A stretch of DNA of 64,000 nucleotides from Malurus cyaneus samueli (GCA_009741485.1 CM019214.1:51610863-51674862); one strand, 5' to 3'. Positions 24,501 to 32,816 are shown, counted from the stretch's first letter. Numbers and translations are program-made. The notes: a model not told the origin generated them from the letters alone.

Positions 24501-27500
24501 AAAAAAAAAAAGTATCATAAAAGCAAATGGAATGAATGCTAAAGACTTTCTTGTGGCACAAATCATGTGAATCTCTATCTGTGCCCTCCCCCTTGTTTGT
24601 TTAAAGGTTTTGCCCCAATATTTAATTGCAGTGGTTCTCTGTGAAGGGAGAAGTGCAGTAAATTCTACTCCACTCAGTGTACTTAATATTTCCTGTCAGG
24701 CAGTCATGCAAAAGAAGCTTTTCAAAAATATTAATCAAAAAGAAACCTAGTAACATTAACAAATACAATTCTATTTACAGTATTGTTAGGATAACACTGA
24801 AAAAAAAAATGAATCACTTATTTTTGCAGGTTGCCATTTCGCTGTTTTAAACTTGCTCCCAATTCCATTGGAAATACTCTGAGCTGTAATTCTGTTTCTG
24901 TGATATGATATCACAGCTCTGTGCACATCAGCAGTGCTGTCCCACTTGCACAGATGGGTTTTTTTGTTGGTCTTTGCAGTTTACAGTGATGGCAGCATCA
25001 AAGGTAGTAAAACCATTGCGGCCATTACTGGAATGGATGGGTCATATTATTAAGATGCTTATGTACAGTTAAATTTTGAGACTTTTTCTATAGTTGCTGA
25101 CTCTAAAAAATATTTTTGTGGAAGGGTTTCATAATAGGCTAGTACAATCATCTCAAGATCCTTTCTTTCTAATTAAAAGAGAAATACTGAAGCAGAATAA
25201 CCTCTTCCTATCGTAGTTTTACCTCATATCTGTAGGAATTGCGAAATCCAGAAACAAAAGCACTTTGTTGTATTGGAAATGCAAGTACAAGTAACTGTAT
25301 TCTTGGCTAAGGCAAAGACTGGCATTAAGACTGTGAAATATACTCTGTTCTAATTTTCTATTTTTTTTTTTTGAGGGATTTTTTTTATTCAGGACTGCAT
25401 TTTTAGAGGTGGGGAAATATTTTACTAAACTACTTTTTTTATTTATTAAAAGCAATATGGTGAAATTGAAGATTGCCAGATAGATGACTCTTCTCTTCAT
25501 GCAGTGATTACTTTCAAAACAAGAGCAGAAGCTGAAGCTGTGAGTATAGTCCTTCTTGAAAATACACTGCAACATTCAATTCCTTTCTGCTTATGTTACT
25601 CTTCTGTGCTTGATTAAATGTAGTATTCCTATCTATTTTAAAGCTATTGACACAAAAGCTTAAGCAAAAATATCAGAACTGTATAGTACTGAAATACTTG
25701 GGAAATTAAGAAGTTTACAGTAAAGTGCAGGATGTAAGAGGGAAATTAGGAGAAATGCTAAATAATTTATAGTTAGATGTCTTGGTTTATCTTCATTTAA
25801 TTGCACCTTATTTCATTTAATCTGCAGCTTTGGTACCCTCACAGTCTTCCTGAAATTTCACTGACATCCTGCAGAGTAAATATCTATATTTACTTTGGGA
25901 TCGATTTGGTTTACCTCTGTCTGAAAACCTATGGGAGTGTAAATGGCATTCGATCTGATTTTTTCCCCCTTTTTAGCCAATTTTTTTACATTTAGGAAAT
26001 AACAGAAGTACAGAATTGCAGAAGTAACTTTCAGAAACTGAAATCTAGAACTGATTACACTATAAATCAGTATCATTACATACAGATCATTCGGACTTAA
26101 TACATTTAGCTCAGCCAGCCTCCTGCGTTATTTGGTCCATGGTATAGGCATTATGTGGTCCTGAACAAAATAATCGACACAGTTGTTGTGCAAATGATTT
26201 TATTTTCTTTAAAATCCTTGCATCACTTTTGGGAGGGAATATTCCTGAATTAGTAGGGACTCCAGAAAGAGTGGATTCACATTTGCAGTATGGTGGTACA
26301 GGAAGATTTCATTTTATGTTTATATTTTGCACAAATATTATCTTGTAGAGTTTACCTGAACACAGTTTTCATACCTGGTCAGACTGTTCTCTTTTTCATC
26401 ATGAGACACTAGTGACCTGATTGACAGAAATAACTCCTATTGACAAGCAGATTAAGCCACTGGGGACAATAATTTTGAACACTTAGAGTATCATTTAGGT
26501 TAGATATTTTGAGGTACAGTTTGATCCATGTGCCAGAGGTGTTTCACAAAAACACAGATTTCTGTTTTATTTGTGAAAAGCTTAGCTATAGCAGTGATGA
26601 GCATTAACTGTATGGAGATGGTATTTATTCTGTAAAAAAGGAGGTACAATTAATGGTACATGGTGTATACTAACTGATACCGACAGACAGGATTGTACAG
26701 CTGTATTGAAGGAACAGTGGACAAAGGAAGATTTGTTTGAAGATAAAAGCTGTTGTAATTAGTATATTCACAAATGAATTAAAGTTAGGATTTGAGTTTT
26801 GGTTCTTCCTGGTATTGGGTACTTTTTTTTGCTGCATCATATTCTTCGCCATTGTAGTTTGCATAAGAAATACTTTCAAATCTAGAGAGAAACTTCCCTG
26901 AAAAGAAAATCAGGTCACCTAAAGCAATAATCTGATTTTATGGACCATCCAAAGTCTTTGCTTTCCCAGATGGAGTATGATTCCCTGCAAAGATCTTTTT
27001 GGTATGTAGCTACAGATGCTTCTTTACCAGCAAAATACATATTATAACTTATTTAGAAGATGTTTTGCTTAAAAATTGACGTGGAACATCTTCACTGCTT
27101 TTACTAAATTTCTATATCTAAAAAGCAGGGAATGGTAGTATTTTGAACCAAACATAGGAGTACAGAGACAAGAAGAAGAAGCACTGAAAAGGAAAGTAGC
27201 ACATAAAAAGATGTGGGTGGGGGGAGATAGGATATATGTTTGGTGGAAAGATTCAAGTCAGCATTATGTAAGTCTCTTTTTTTTGTTATGATTTTTTTTG
27301 ATGGATGCACTTCAGCACATTTAAAAAGTATGTTTTTCCTCAATCACTCTCAAGTAGAATAGGTGGAGTTCTCAAGGTGAAGTTCAGAATATGCTGCAGA
27401 CATTGGTGGTACTTTAGATGGATCAGGATTGATGATCATGGTTTGAGATGTCAGTGTTCTAGTGAGCATTAAAATTTTCAGTTGTCAAAACGACTTTGTG

Positions 27501-30500
27501 TCTAATTTCACCTTCATTTTTAAGTGAAAATTATATGAAAACTTCAATCAAATCTAGGAAAATTTGTATTTTTTCCAACATAATCTTACATATTAAAAAT
27601 ATTTCCATTGCATGCCTGTGTTTACAAGTAAAACAGACTTGAAGGCTGGCAATTTGAGAAGTTGTAGAAGGCAATCATTAAAAACCTCTACTGAGGCAAA
27701 TTGTCAAGTAAATGCAGCTAATATTTTACATTCTTAAATGAAAATAGGCCTAGGCTTTATGACCATATATGTTCTAGCCTGGAAGGAAGAGGAAGGTTCC
27801 CTATTGTAAAATGTTGCATTTTTATGTAGTTGTAATTTCTTCCAAAGATTACAAGTTATTTCTGGACCTAAATGTCACATATAAGTACTTTTAAAAATTC
27901 TAGTTGTGTGACATTGTGATGAGACCATGGACAAAAAGCTCCTGAGCTGCATTTTAATAAGCATAGAATCTTTTAAATTTATCATAAATTTATATGTACA
28001 GATTTAAAATTTATACCTGGGGACTTTAATATCACACAATTCATGTTCAGATGTCATTGAACATGTAATTGTTTCTACATTTCACATTATGCTGTACTTT
28101 CAGATTGTACTATAAATCTTTTGTGACCATGACGGTTATTTCGGAATGTTGCTAACGCTGATTTATGCTCATTCATGTTACTTTAATTTGAACATACTAT
28201 TTCCAAAGCAGCCACTTAATGCAGCTGGTACTTAGAAAGACATGAATATCCCATAAGTTAAAAATTTTTACATTTCAATTACAACAGCTTTACAGGAAGT
28301 GGAACATTTTCCAGTAGATTAAATTGTAATCACAAAGCAGGTTTTTTTTTTTTAGTTGTTTTGTTTTTGTTTTTTTACAAAATATATTGAAGTATTTGTT
28401 GTATGTCTTACGTCTTCCAGTAAGTTATGCGTTAACAGTTATGTGTCTGTCTTTGAAAGATCAGGAACCCAGCAAAATAATATCAAAAACTAGGAAGGTG
28501 TTAGTTCATTATGTTACCCATATCACCAAATGGTTTATGGTCTTCCAAGCATATTTTCTTTTGAATTATATTTTCATCATTTTCTTCAAAGGATATATGA
28601 ATTCTGTGTGCAGTAAATGAAGTTGTTTCATTTAACCTAATAACAGTAATTTGGTTTGAACATATTACAGACTTTCTTTTGTAAAGTCACTTGTAACTAA
28701 GGTGTTTTAACTTGTTTTAGGCTGCAATTCATGGATCTCGTTTCAAGGGACAAGAGTTAAAGTTGGCATGGAACAAGCCTGTTGCTAGTATGTCAGCTGT
28801 TGAAACAGAAGAAGCTGAACCTGATGAAGAGGAAGTAAGCTTGTTCTTTATTTTTTATTTTATTTTTTTCTGTTTTTAAGATAAAATAATTATCTTTTTC
28901 ACAAAGAAAATCATCATTCATACTTGTATTTTTTAAACTAACTCATATTTTTATATCACAAAGTAGATTTGTCTGTATTTCTTGGGGCTTAGGGTGTTGA
29001 AAGTCTAGATACTTTACTTTTCCATTCAGAAATATTTCATTTCTTGCGCAACAAAGAACTCCAGAAGATGGACTTAGAAAGTGGAAGACATGGGTTTGAA
29101 TTTGCATGAGAGAGATTGAGGATTTTGTCCAAAACGTGGGTTTGTGCCATCCACTTTTGGATCATTTTTCGAACTGTAATTTTTCTTTGTAGAGAGATGT
29201 AGCTTGGAGGATACAGGTGAGGGAATAATTCAGAGTATTTTCTGATTCCATTGAGACATCTAAAATACCTTACTGAGTGTTAGTCTTCATCATGGTACAT
29301 GAGAGATACTAAAGCCTTGTCCAAATAACCCTTACTGTTTAATGTAGAAATAGTGGGGCAATATGTCTTGATGCAGTCTAGCTCATTACAGTCACAATAC
29401 CAATGTTTGTAGATTCAGAAAAATAAATGCCACCTGGGGATAAAGGCAAGCAATCCTTTTCCTGATTTATTTACTGTCAGTTAACTGTATCCATATAGTT
29501 GGCATAGGAAAGCTGAAGTAGAAGTGTACCTTGACTTAGTCGATGACAGTATTTTGTCTGTACCTTTTTCCCATGGCATTTTGGCAGATCTATCATTAGA
29601 AGCAGCTTCACAAGCTTGCTTTGATATAACCAGATTTGGTTAGTTTTTTTACACTAGGTGGTGTTCACTTTCTGTTTTTTTTCTGAAGAAAGCCACTGTC
29701 TTTTGGCTTCCTGTCTCCAAAAATGCTCATTTGTTTTTTATGTGGCAGCTGAAGACAGGTACCTCTGCCTCTGTGTATTTGTATTAGACATTTGTGCGTT
29801 CCAGTTTACTGAGTGCTACTTTCCTCATGTACACAAACCTCAAGCACTGTTAGATAGTCATGAGCTACCAGTGGACAAGACTACATTGCAGAATCTGGAG
29901 AGCACCTTAGGTATTTTATCACATCTCCTTCAGGGAGGTATTGCCTGGGATGATCAACAGCATCTGTTGATGCAAGGAGTCTGCATTATTGAGAGGTCTT
30001 CTTGAGTAATCACTTCAGTGGGACTTGCTGTATAATGAAGGCTGGGCATGCAGGGATATGCAAATATTTCAGCAGAGTAAAGGAAGGCTAGTACATATTC
30101 ATTGGTAGGTGGACTACAGAGAGATCTGCCTTTTAACTGCCTCAGCTAATTATTCCTATGGAAAATACCTAGGAATTGAATTGGATCAATTCCTTAGCTG
30201 TTCATTGGTTTTGTCCTCTTGCTTACTTAACTTCGTTTTCATAGCAGCTATTGTAAACACATGAAAAAGGTTTTCTTCATTATTCCATGTCTATACTACC
30301 ATGTTAGTTCAGCTGAGGAGTACTATGCTAGAGAGGGTATAGTCTTAAGAAAGACTTGACTCAGTTCCTTGATGTCTCCAAAAAAAAAACCCTGAAAAAA
30401 AGGGAGGTATATCATTCAGCCAAGTGAGATTCTTAATAATGAAACAGGGTTCCTAGTCCATTCATGAAAATAAGAAGAAAGTCATTCAGACTTGAGTGTT

Positions 30501-32218
30501 TTAGAAAATCTCTGGTGAGTAGCCAGCTAATTACAAAAGCATCTGGTCTTCCTAGGTGCCTTATGTTCTACACCTGGGTGCCTAACAAAAGAGTTGACTC
30601 TGCTGAGTCAACAACTTATCCCTAGGAAGAGTATAAAATGTCTAAGTAGATAAGCATTTAAACATTAGGGATTTGCAGTTCAGGGACCTCTTGAGTCAGA
30701 GGTGTGGTGTTTTTGTAGTTGAAAGGCCTTGATAAGTGTTTATTGTATGAATTTATCTGGTTTCTTTGGAATCTGAATATCATCATGTCCTGTAATAGGG
30801 AATGCTACTGTTCAATTATGTCTACTCAGAATAAGTATCGTTCTGTTGGATCTGCCACCTGCATGTTCTGTTTTCACTTTCTTTGACATACTTAATATAT
30901 AGGGATACTGTCATACTTCCCCTCAGCTATTTTCTCTCCCTATAGTTGTTCCCCTGTATGGAAGCCTGGCTCTTTGATCATCTCTACTGCCACGCAGCAT
31001 TGTACTCTATAGAGTTCTGCACTGTGCATTGCCCAGGAGGACTCCTCCTCTTTGACTGTTGTATTTTAGTTCAGTAAATATCAAGGGATACCAGGAAAGA
31101 ATCTTAAGTCGTCAGAAGGCTTCTGTGTTTTAGTCAGGGTCAGTCTATGCAGGCATACAGTGGCAGGTCAGGTGTCAGCAGAGCTCCTTTGGAAACCCTG
31201 CTTTCTGTATGCAAAAGTAATGAAGATAGTAGTTTTTCCCTCTTGTACAACACCCTGCTGGAAAGAGAAGGCTTAGTACCAGGCTTTCTTCAGCCTAGGG
31301 CCTCCTGTCTCTCAGAAGACTTCATGATTTTGCAAATCAACCTTCACACCTCTTGCTGAATTTGGAAATACTGTAGCAAAAAAACCTACAATTCCTGAGA
31401 CACAAAGAACAAGCAAGAAAGACCACAGCTGCTTCTAACAGCTGGGCAATTTTTCCACAGATTTTGTGTTTTAGTACTTTTAAAATCTGGTTTAGAGTTT
31501 ACTATGTTTGGTGTGATTGATAAAAAAGTTGCAAGATACAACAGTTTAAATACACCCCTGTGTCTATATGTAGATAGAAATTAAAGAAACTTATATTCCA
31601 GGGCTTTGAAGTCTGTCAGGTTACTATGTTGTTACAGAAAGGAATTGAAAATACAGTAATATAGTTTGTCTGAATTTCTCTAAATACTTTTCTCCCTGCC
31701 TCAATCATCAATTTTTTTATTTTTATTTCTGCTTTGATTAAGCTGTCAAAATAAAAAAAATCCAGATTCAATCTTTTTCATACTGTGGGACAGGTAGATT
31801 AAGCTCTTGGATGAAAACAGACATTGATACTATGAATGTACAAAACCCCGTAAGTTTTCAGTATAAGTTTGGAGATAAAGCATCTTGGGCATGAGTGATA
31901 TGCTGACGAATCAGAAGAGCTGTTTAAGGATGAGGTGCATGTGTCATGGTCATTTTGAAGTCTGTTGAACAGAACAGAGTTTCATTTGCCATTTACTGTT
32001 ATGTGTATGTAAGACAGATACATCCAGTGTACTTTTTTGAAGGCATTAATGTTTACCTATTCACACTTTATTAAAGTGCAGCTACCAGAGGCTTTCTGAT
32101 ATAACCATATCACATTTTTCTCTTGAAGTTTCAGGAAGAATCTTTGGTGGATGACTCACTGCTTCAAGATGATGATGAAGAGGAAGAGGAGAATGAATCT
32201 CGTTCCTGGAGAAGATGA
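326..32218 (+). CDS. RBM26: RBM26, 3' three-quarters of the gene (16 coding exons, 5' exons outside window)
   Basis: RNA-binding motif protein 26, a nuclear CCCH/RRM protein. The family (RBM26, RBM27, fly Swm, fission-yeast Rmn1) binds poly(A) RNA and is tied to the ZFC3H1-MTR4 PAXT route that feeds nuclear transcripts to the exosome; this is family knowledge. Sixteen exons, all with AG/GT borders, join into 2144 coding nt: about 713 residues plus a stop. The human protein is about 1000 residues, so roughly the first 300 lie upstream. Domain order: end of the CCCH finger, proline-rich linker, RRM1 (exons 5-6), SVK[ED]RLG motifs (exons 7-8), basic/acidic coiled coil (exons 10-12), RG box (exon 13), RRM2 (exons 13-15), acidic tail ending RSWRR (exon 16). 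The linker and RRM1 match RBM26 rather than RBM27 as I remember them. Exon numbers here count from the window edge. Confidence 0.97.
566..2027 (+). other. RBM26: RBM26 intron 1
   Basis: AT-rich, with A/T runs around 1640-1700. The reading frame at 678-995 is not supported by splice sites or family similarity. No repeat family is recognised. Confidence 0.85.
2028..2168 (+). CDS. RBM26: RBM26 exon 2: proline-rich linker, continued
   Basis: The acceptor TTGACAG ends at 2027 and the donor is GTGTAG at 2169. It continues the proline-rich linker (GPPPPLPPLQPAG) and then a Ser/Thr/Val-rich piece ending HHQPPPAPPSLFTA. Length is 141 nt, phase 1 to phase 1, so skipping would keep the frame. The GTGTAG donor departs from the usual GTAAGT/GTGAGT. 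Reading through it gives a short extension before a stop at about 2258, which I treat as intronic. Confidence 0.96.
2169..2544 (+). other. RBM26: RBM26 intron 2 (short)
   Basis: A 376-nt intron, the shortest in the window, AT-rich and with no recognised element. It begins with the weak donor GTGTAG. Confidence 0.85.
2545..2685 (+). CDS. RBM26: RBM26 exon 3: linker between zinc finger and RRM1
   Basis: The acceptor TTACCAG ends at 2544 and the donor is GTATGC at 2686. It encodes ETYDTDGYNPEAPS, then a basic patch (PMYRHRVHAQRPN), then LIGLTSGDMDLPPR. No fold is predicted; it looks like a disordered linker with Arg/His residues that could touch RNA. It is exactly as long as exon 2 (141 nt) and has the same 1-1 phase. 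Confidence 0.96.
2686..3718 (+). other. RBM26: RBM26 intron 3
   Basis: Contains a directly repeated 11-mer CATTGTGAATC at 3411-3432. Otherwise unremarkable AT-rich sequence. Confidence 0.85.
3719..3830 (+). CDS. RBM26: RBM26 exon 4: basic linker before RRM1
   Basis: The acceptor ATTTACAG ends at 3718 and the donor is GTGAGT at 3831, a strong site. It encodes EKPPNKSSMRIVVDAESRK followed by a Gly-rich turn and KKTWFDK. The basic run MRIVVDAESRKR could act in nuclear import or RNA contact (inference). At 112 nt it is one of only two exons here whose length is not a multiple of three. Skipping it alone would break the frame; with exon 5 (160 nt) the frame change is also not repaired. Confidence 0.96.
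3831..4581 (+). other. RBM26: RBM26 intron 4
   Basis: A purine-rich, G-rich stretch around 4180-4420 interrupts the AT-rich background. No family match is recognised in it. Confidence 0.85.
4582..4741 (+). CDS. RBM26: RBM26 exon 5: first half of RRM1
   Basis: The acceptor GTTGCAG ends at 4581 and the donor is GTAAGA at 4742. After a short Asn/Pro linker (NFNRTNSPGFQKK) the RRM1 fold begins at TKLELRKVPPEL, the beta1 strand with an RNP2-like position. It continues through helix 1 (ISKLNEHFSKFG) to beta2 (NLVNLQ). The RNP2-like strand lacks the aromatic residues of classical RRMs, so RNA contact may be unusual. Confidence 0.97.
4742..6103 (+). other. RBM26: RBM26 intron 5
   Basis: AT-rich. 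A short tandem repeat of TAACCTTCTGT lies at about 5457-5480. The small open frames here have no support. Confidence 0.85.
6104..6268 (+). CDS. RBM26: RBM26 exon 6: second half of RRM1
   Basis: The acceptor AAATTTTAG ends at 6103 and the donor is GTAGAG at 6269. It starts VAYQGDPEGALIQFAT, where ALIQFAT is a degenerate RNP1 strand with one aromatic. Then come helix 2 (EEAKKAISSTEAVLNN) and the final strand RFIKVYWHREG. A Gln/Thr-rich tail (PQIQTTAQK) follows. Length is 165 nt, phase 0 at both ends, as for every later internal exon. Confidence 0.97.
6900..7150 (+). mobile_element. CR1 LINE 3' fragment, diverged
   Basis: The segment shows the CR1 3' pattern: a GAAGCATTTCTTCACTGAGA block, then AGAGAGGTGGCTGATGGCCC, a TTTGGACAGTGTCCTTAT block, and GGACTAGATGATTGTTGCAG before the tail. 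The order and wording match the end of the CR1 reverse-transcriptase ORF and its 3' UTR. It lies in the same orientation as RBM26. The octamer tail is eroded, so the insertion is old. Confidence 0.75.
8783..9035 (+). mobile_element. old CR1-type LINE 3' remnant
   Basis: The segment holds AGGAAGCTCTGGGCTTAAAA, then AGATTTAGGTTAAATATTAA, a degraded gap, and GGATTAGGTGACCTTCTGAG. This phrasing is that of the CR1 subfamilies common in turtles and crocodilians rather than the young chicken types. It is strongly diverged, and its boundaries are approximate. Confidence 0.55.
9668..9799 (+). CDS. RBM26: RBM26 exon 7: linker with first SVKERLG motif
   Basis: The acceptor ATGTTACAG ends at 9667. The donor GTTTGT at 9800 is weak, lacking A at +3 and +4. 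It encodes VIQPLVQQPSLPVVKQ, then SVKERLGPVPASNIEP and AEAQ. The SVKERLG motif recurs as SVKDRLG in the next exon. It is a likely short linear binding motif rather than a fold (inference). Length is 132 nt, phase 0-0. Confidence 0.96.
9800..10774 (+). other. RBM26: RBM26 intron 7
   Basis: AT-rich. A 141-codon frame on the minus strand (9922-10347) overlaps a 98-codon + strand frame (10268-10564). Both have low-complexity AT-driven composition and no recognisable protein features. Confidence 0.8.
10775..10846 (+). CDS. RBM26: RBM26 exon 8: 24-codon exon with second SVKDRLG motif, possible cassette
   Basis: The acceptor TTTCTTAG ends at 10774 and the donor is GTAAGA at 10847. It encodes NVTKLSVKDRLGFVSKPVTP and then TTEK. 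It is 72 nt with phase 0 at both ends and long flanking introns. From memory, some mammalian RBM26 isoforms lack this segment; here that is inference from exon size and phase. Skipping it would remove one of the paired SVK[ED]RLG motifs without disturbing the frame. Confidence 0.95.
10847..14004 (+). other. RBM26: RBM26 intron 8
   Basis: A 3.2-kb AT-rich intron with T-runs around 12888 and 13062. No repeat family, exon or RNA gene is recognised. Confidence 0.8.
14005..14133 (+). CDS. RBM26: RBM26 exon 9: Ser/Thr-rich linker
   Basis: The acceptor CTCCTATAG ends at 14004 and the donor is GTAAAT at 14134. It encodes VLSTSTGLTKTVYNPAALK, then AAQKSLPVVSTSVLDSNEAQ and KKKQ. The segment joins the SVK[ED]RLG region to the coiled coil and becomes basic at its end. 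Length is 129 nt, phase 0-0. Confidence 0.96.
14134..16270 (+). other. RBM26: RBM26 intron 9
   Basis: AT-rich. A slightly GC-richer block at about 15600-15960 holds short open frames on both strands but no family signature. Confidence 0.8.
16271..16345 (+). CDS. RBM26: RBM26 exon 10: start of the charged coiled coil
   Basis: The acceptor TGCTTCTAG ends at 16270 and the donor is GTAAAA at 16346. It encodes EALRLQQDVRKKKQEILEKH and then IETQK. Alternating Leu/Ile/Val positions among Lys, Glu and Gln fit an amphipathic helix, and the heptad-like pattern runs on into exon 11. Length is 75 nt, phase 0-0. Confidence 0.96.
16346..16993 (+). other. RBM26: RBM26 intron 10
   Basis: A 648-nt AT-rich intron. 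Nothing specific is seen. Confidence 0.85.
16994..17164 (+). CDS. RBM26: RBM26 exon 11: coiled coil, continued
   Basis: The acceptor TTGGACAG ends at 16993, behind a CTCTTTTTTTCTG pyrimidine tract. The donor GTATTC at 17165 is weak at +4 to +6. It starts MLISKLEKNKAMKSEDKAEI and continues through LTNSITKLKDELKG. A Gly/Pro break (VSPGGGTP) follows, then a basic run KSMKTKTQ. Length is 171 nt, phase 0-0. Confidence 0.97.
17672..17726. repeat. short direct repeat, 19-bp unit
   Basis: GTATTTGGGTTTTACCTAT occurs at 17672-17690 and again at 17708-17726, a spacing of 36 bases. It is a small local duplication. Confidence 0.8.
17990..18165 (+). mobile_element. CR1 LINE 3' tail fragment
   Basis: The pattern is GTCAGGCAATGGAATAGGTT, AGAGAGGTGGTGGAGTCACC, a TAGGTTTAGTCC block and a tail GATTCTGTGATTCT. 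That tail is the CR1 3' octamer repeat in slightly mutated form. It is on the same strand as RBM26 and truncated at its 5' end. Confidence 0.75.
18290..19200 (-). mobile_element. CR1 LINE ORF2 endonuclease-region fragment, decayed
   Basis: The minus-strand frame at 18839-18453 contains GQTYAGDIAVGVTY and KVDEAFFRQLEKAS. These fit the CR1 ORF2 endonuclease segment around VVGVYYRPPDQ and VDEAFxRQLEEAS. Further upstream on the same strand, a degraded YTN-type start and a HYNLPGTTDT stretch match the start of that domain (YTNAxSM, YDLIGITETWW). Several frame breaks show it is inactive. It lies opposite to RBM26 and to the neighbouring CR1 tail at 17990-18165, so the two pieces are not one insertion in simple order. 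Confidence 0.65.
19524..20910 (-). pseudogene. decayed protein-coding sequence of unknown parent, probable retrocopy
   Basis: Read on the minus strand, about 460 codons keep protein-like composition across three consecutive frame blocks: 20910 to about 20535, about 20520 to 19990, and about 19920 to 19524. The first and third blocks share a frame, implying two offsetting indels. Recognisable stretches include HGKVKLLFN, VTLQDIKKLADVQKTYMKL, GITVVTDGKHITPLIKKGG and TVLQYINDMTKEVLLKFNND, ending in a Ser-rich tail (SSSISSGSSSEQSKF, then stop). At least eight in-frame stops interrupt it. No splice signals separate the blocks, which suggests a processed copy or an unlisted transposon ORF. I do not recognise the parent. 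No poly(A) tail (T-run on the + strand near 19300-19500) is evident. Confidence 0.5.
20972..21076 (+). CDS. RBM26: RBM26 exon 12: end of the coiled coil
   Basis: The acceptor TTTTCTTAG ends at 20971 and the donor is GTATGT at 21077. It encodes MQKELLDTELDLYKKMQAGE and then EVTELRRKYTELQLE, a strongly amphipathic charged helix that completes the coiled coil. Length is 105 nt, phase 0-0. The reading through the donor (VCLSLLLQ and onward) is intron, because exon 13 follows with the expected family sequence. Confidence 0.97.
21077..23555 (+). other. RBM26: RBM26 intron 12
   Basis: A 2.5-kb AT-rich intron. It contains the candidate alternative terminal exon at 22463 and an A-rich stretch at about 22560-22640. 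No CR1 is recognised. Confidence 0.8.
22463..22700 (+). other. RBM26: candidate alternative terminal exon of RBM26 in intron 12
   Basis: A strong acceptor (TTTTTCTGTTCTAG ending at 22462) precedes an in-frame phase-0 reading after exon 12: VTLTLLKENPNSLPLVC and a TGA at 22514-22516. AATAAA hexamers follow at 22634-22639 and 22684-22689. No good donor closes the segment, so it would act as a 3' terminal exon. The product would end after the coiled coil, without RG box, RRM2 or acidic tail. This is inference from splice and poly(A) motifs, with no transcript evidence. Confidence 0.35.
23556..23765 (+). CDS. RBM26: RBM26 exon 13: RG-rich box and start of RRM2
   Basis: The acceptor ACATCTTAG ends at 23555 and the donor is GTATGC at 23766. 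It opens AAKRGILSSVRGRGVHARGR and continues with a run of RG and SR repeats to RGVP. This is an RG/RGG-type box, typically a target of arginine methylation and an RNA-binding tail. RRM2 then begins: HAVVDHRPRALEISAFTES, where ALEISAF is the RNP2-like strand, followed by helix 1 (DREDLLPHFA). Length is 210 nt, phase 0-0. It is the most CpG-rich of the exons here because of its CGN Arg codons. Confidence 0.97.
23766..25452 (+). other. RBM26: RBM26 intron 13
   Basis: AT-rich. It includes a 71-bp-period tandem duplication at 24371-24500 and poly(T) near 25361-25372 and 25379-25388. The 118-codon minus-strand frame overlapping exon 14 is a shadow. Confidence 0.8.
24371..24500. repeat. tandem duplication, about 71-bp period
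   Basis: ATTGCAAGTGCAATACAGTG at 24371 recurs in diverged form (GTTGCAAATATAATACAGTG) at 24442. Both copies continue with AAAAACCAAC, an ATTTATAAAAA block and a CTATTTAA/CCATTTAA end. There are two imperfect copies. Confidence 0.75.
25453..25539 (+). CDS. RBM26: RBM26 exon 14: middle of RRM2
   Basis: The acceptor TTATTAAAAG ends at 25452 and is pyrimidine-poor close to the junction. The donor is GTGAGT at 25540, a strong site. It encodes QYGEIEDCQIDDSSLHAVIT and then FKTRAEAEA, giving beta2, beta3 (HAVITFKT, the RNP1 position) and helix 2 of RRM2. Length is 87 nt, phase 0-0. Its loss would destroy the RRM2 fold. Confidence 0.97.
25540..28720 (+). other. RBM26: RBM26 intron 14
   Basis: A 3.2-kb AT-rich intron with a T-tract at about 28342-28376. 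No repeat family or alternative exon is convincingly seen. Confidence 0.8.
28721..28834 (+). CDS. RBM26: RBM26 exon 15: end of RRM2 and acidic linker
   Basis: The acceptor CTTGTTTTAG ends at 28720 and the donor is GTAAGC at 28835. It encodes AAIHGSRFKGQELKLAWNKP, completing helix 2 and the last strand of RRM2 (LKLAWNKP). A Glu-rich linker (VETEEAEPDEEE) follows. Length is 114 nt, phase 0-0. Confidence 0.97.
28835..32128 (+). other. RBM26: RBM26 intron 15
   Basis: A 3.3-kb intron, less AT-rich than the others between about 29650 and 31400. Two short + strand frames there (29658-30005 and 31147-31359) look protein-like in places but lack family features, so I leave them uncalled. Confidence 0.8.
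32129..32218 (+). CDS. RBM26: RBM26 last coding exon: acidic C-terminus and stop
   Basis: The acceptor TCTCTTGAAG ends at 32128. It encodes FQEESLVDDSLLQ, an Asp/Glu run, then NESRSWRR and TGA at 32216-32218. The strongly acidic tail closed by a basic RSWRR is the RBM26 family C-terminus. A second AG (TTTCAG, 32129-32134) lies six bases into the exon. Its use would drop only Phe-Gln. Confidence 0.96.
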   Translation, partial: FQEESLVDDSLLQDDDEEEEENESRSWRR

Positions 32219-32816
32219 TTCAACTGATCAATGACAATGCTAGAACTGCACCTGTGTTGCATTAGTATTACCTAATGTACTTCTGCATCTTTGTATTAAA
32301 AGGGGTTTTGTGATGAATTTGGATTCAGATATAGATTAAAAAGCAGCTGGTCGGTTATACATTTTGAGAGATTGATGTTTTGAGTTACATTTCAGTAAAT
32401 GATTGCTAAAGACATCATACTAGGAACATATGCAATGTTTTTATTACATAGTTCTACAGAAAGTTACAGAATTCTTTGGGTTCTTTGTAATTTACTGAAT
32501 TGGTCAAACACAAATGACCAAAAGTTGTTATAACATAGATAATTTTTGTTCTATTCCAGATACGGAATGAAAATTTGCATTTAAAATCTTTGTGAATGTT
32601 TTCAGAAATGAATAGATAACAGTACTAAACCGAAGTCTCTAAAGTTATGTATTCATAATATTGCATAGTAGTATGCTTAGGCTTTACTATGTACTAGCCT
32701 TTTGTTGGATTTGTGTACGTATTTTACCTATGGGTTTTAATGATAAAGTGTATGACTGCTTTGCATATAAGTCCTTATGACTTTAAGATGTTAAAAAATA
32801 AAGATGGAATGGTCTT
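32219..32816 (+). other. RBM26: RBM26 3' UTR, shortest form
   Basis: AT-rich sequence follows the stop. The first good poly(A) signal is AATAAA at 32797-32802, and a genomic A-tract starts at 32817. I set the end there, but the true cleavage site is not visible, and the A-tract could mislead cDNA priming. Further AATAAA hexamers at 34287, 35225 and 36046 could serve longer 3' UTRs. Confidence 0.5.
32797..32802 (+). terminator. AATAAA poly(A) signal, proximal
   Basis: Canonical hexamer 579 bases after the RBM26 stop codon, followed within 15 bases by an A-rich tract. It is the nearest canonical signal downstream of the stop and so the default candidate for the short mRNA form. No clear GT-rich downstream element is seen because the A-rich tract follows at once. 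Confidence 0.5.
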
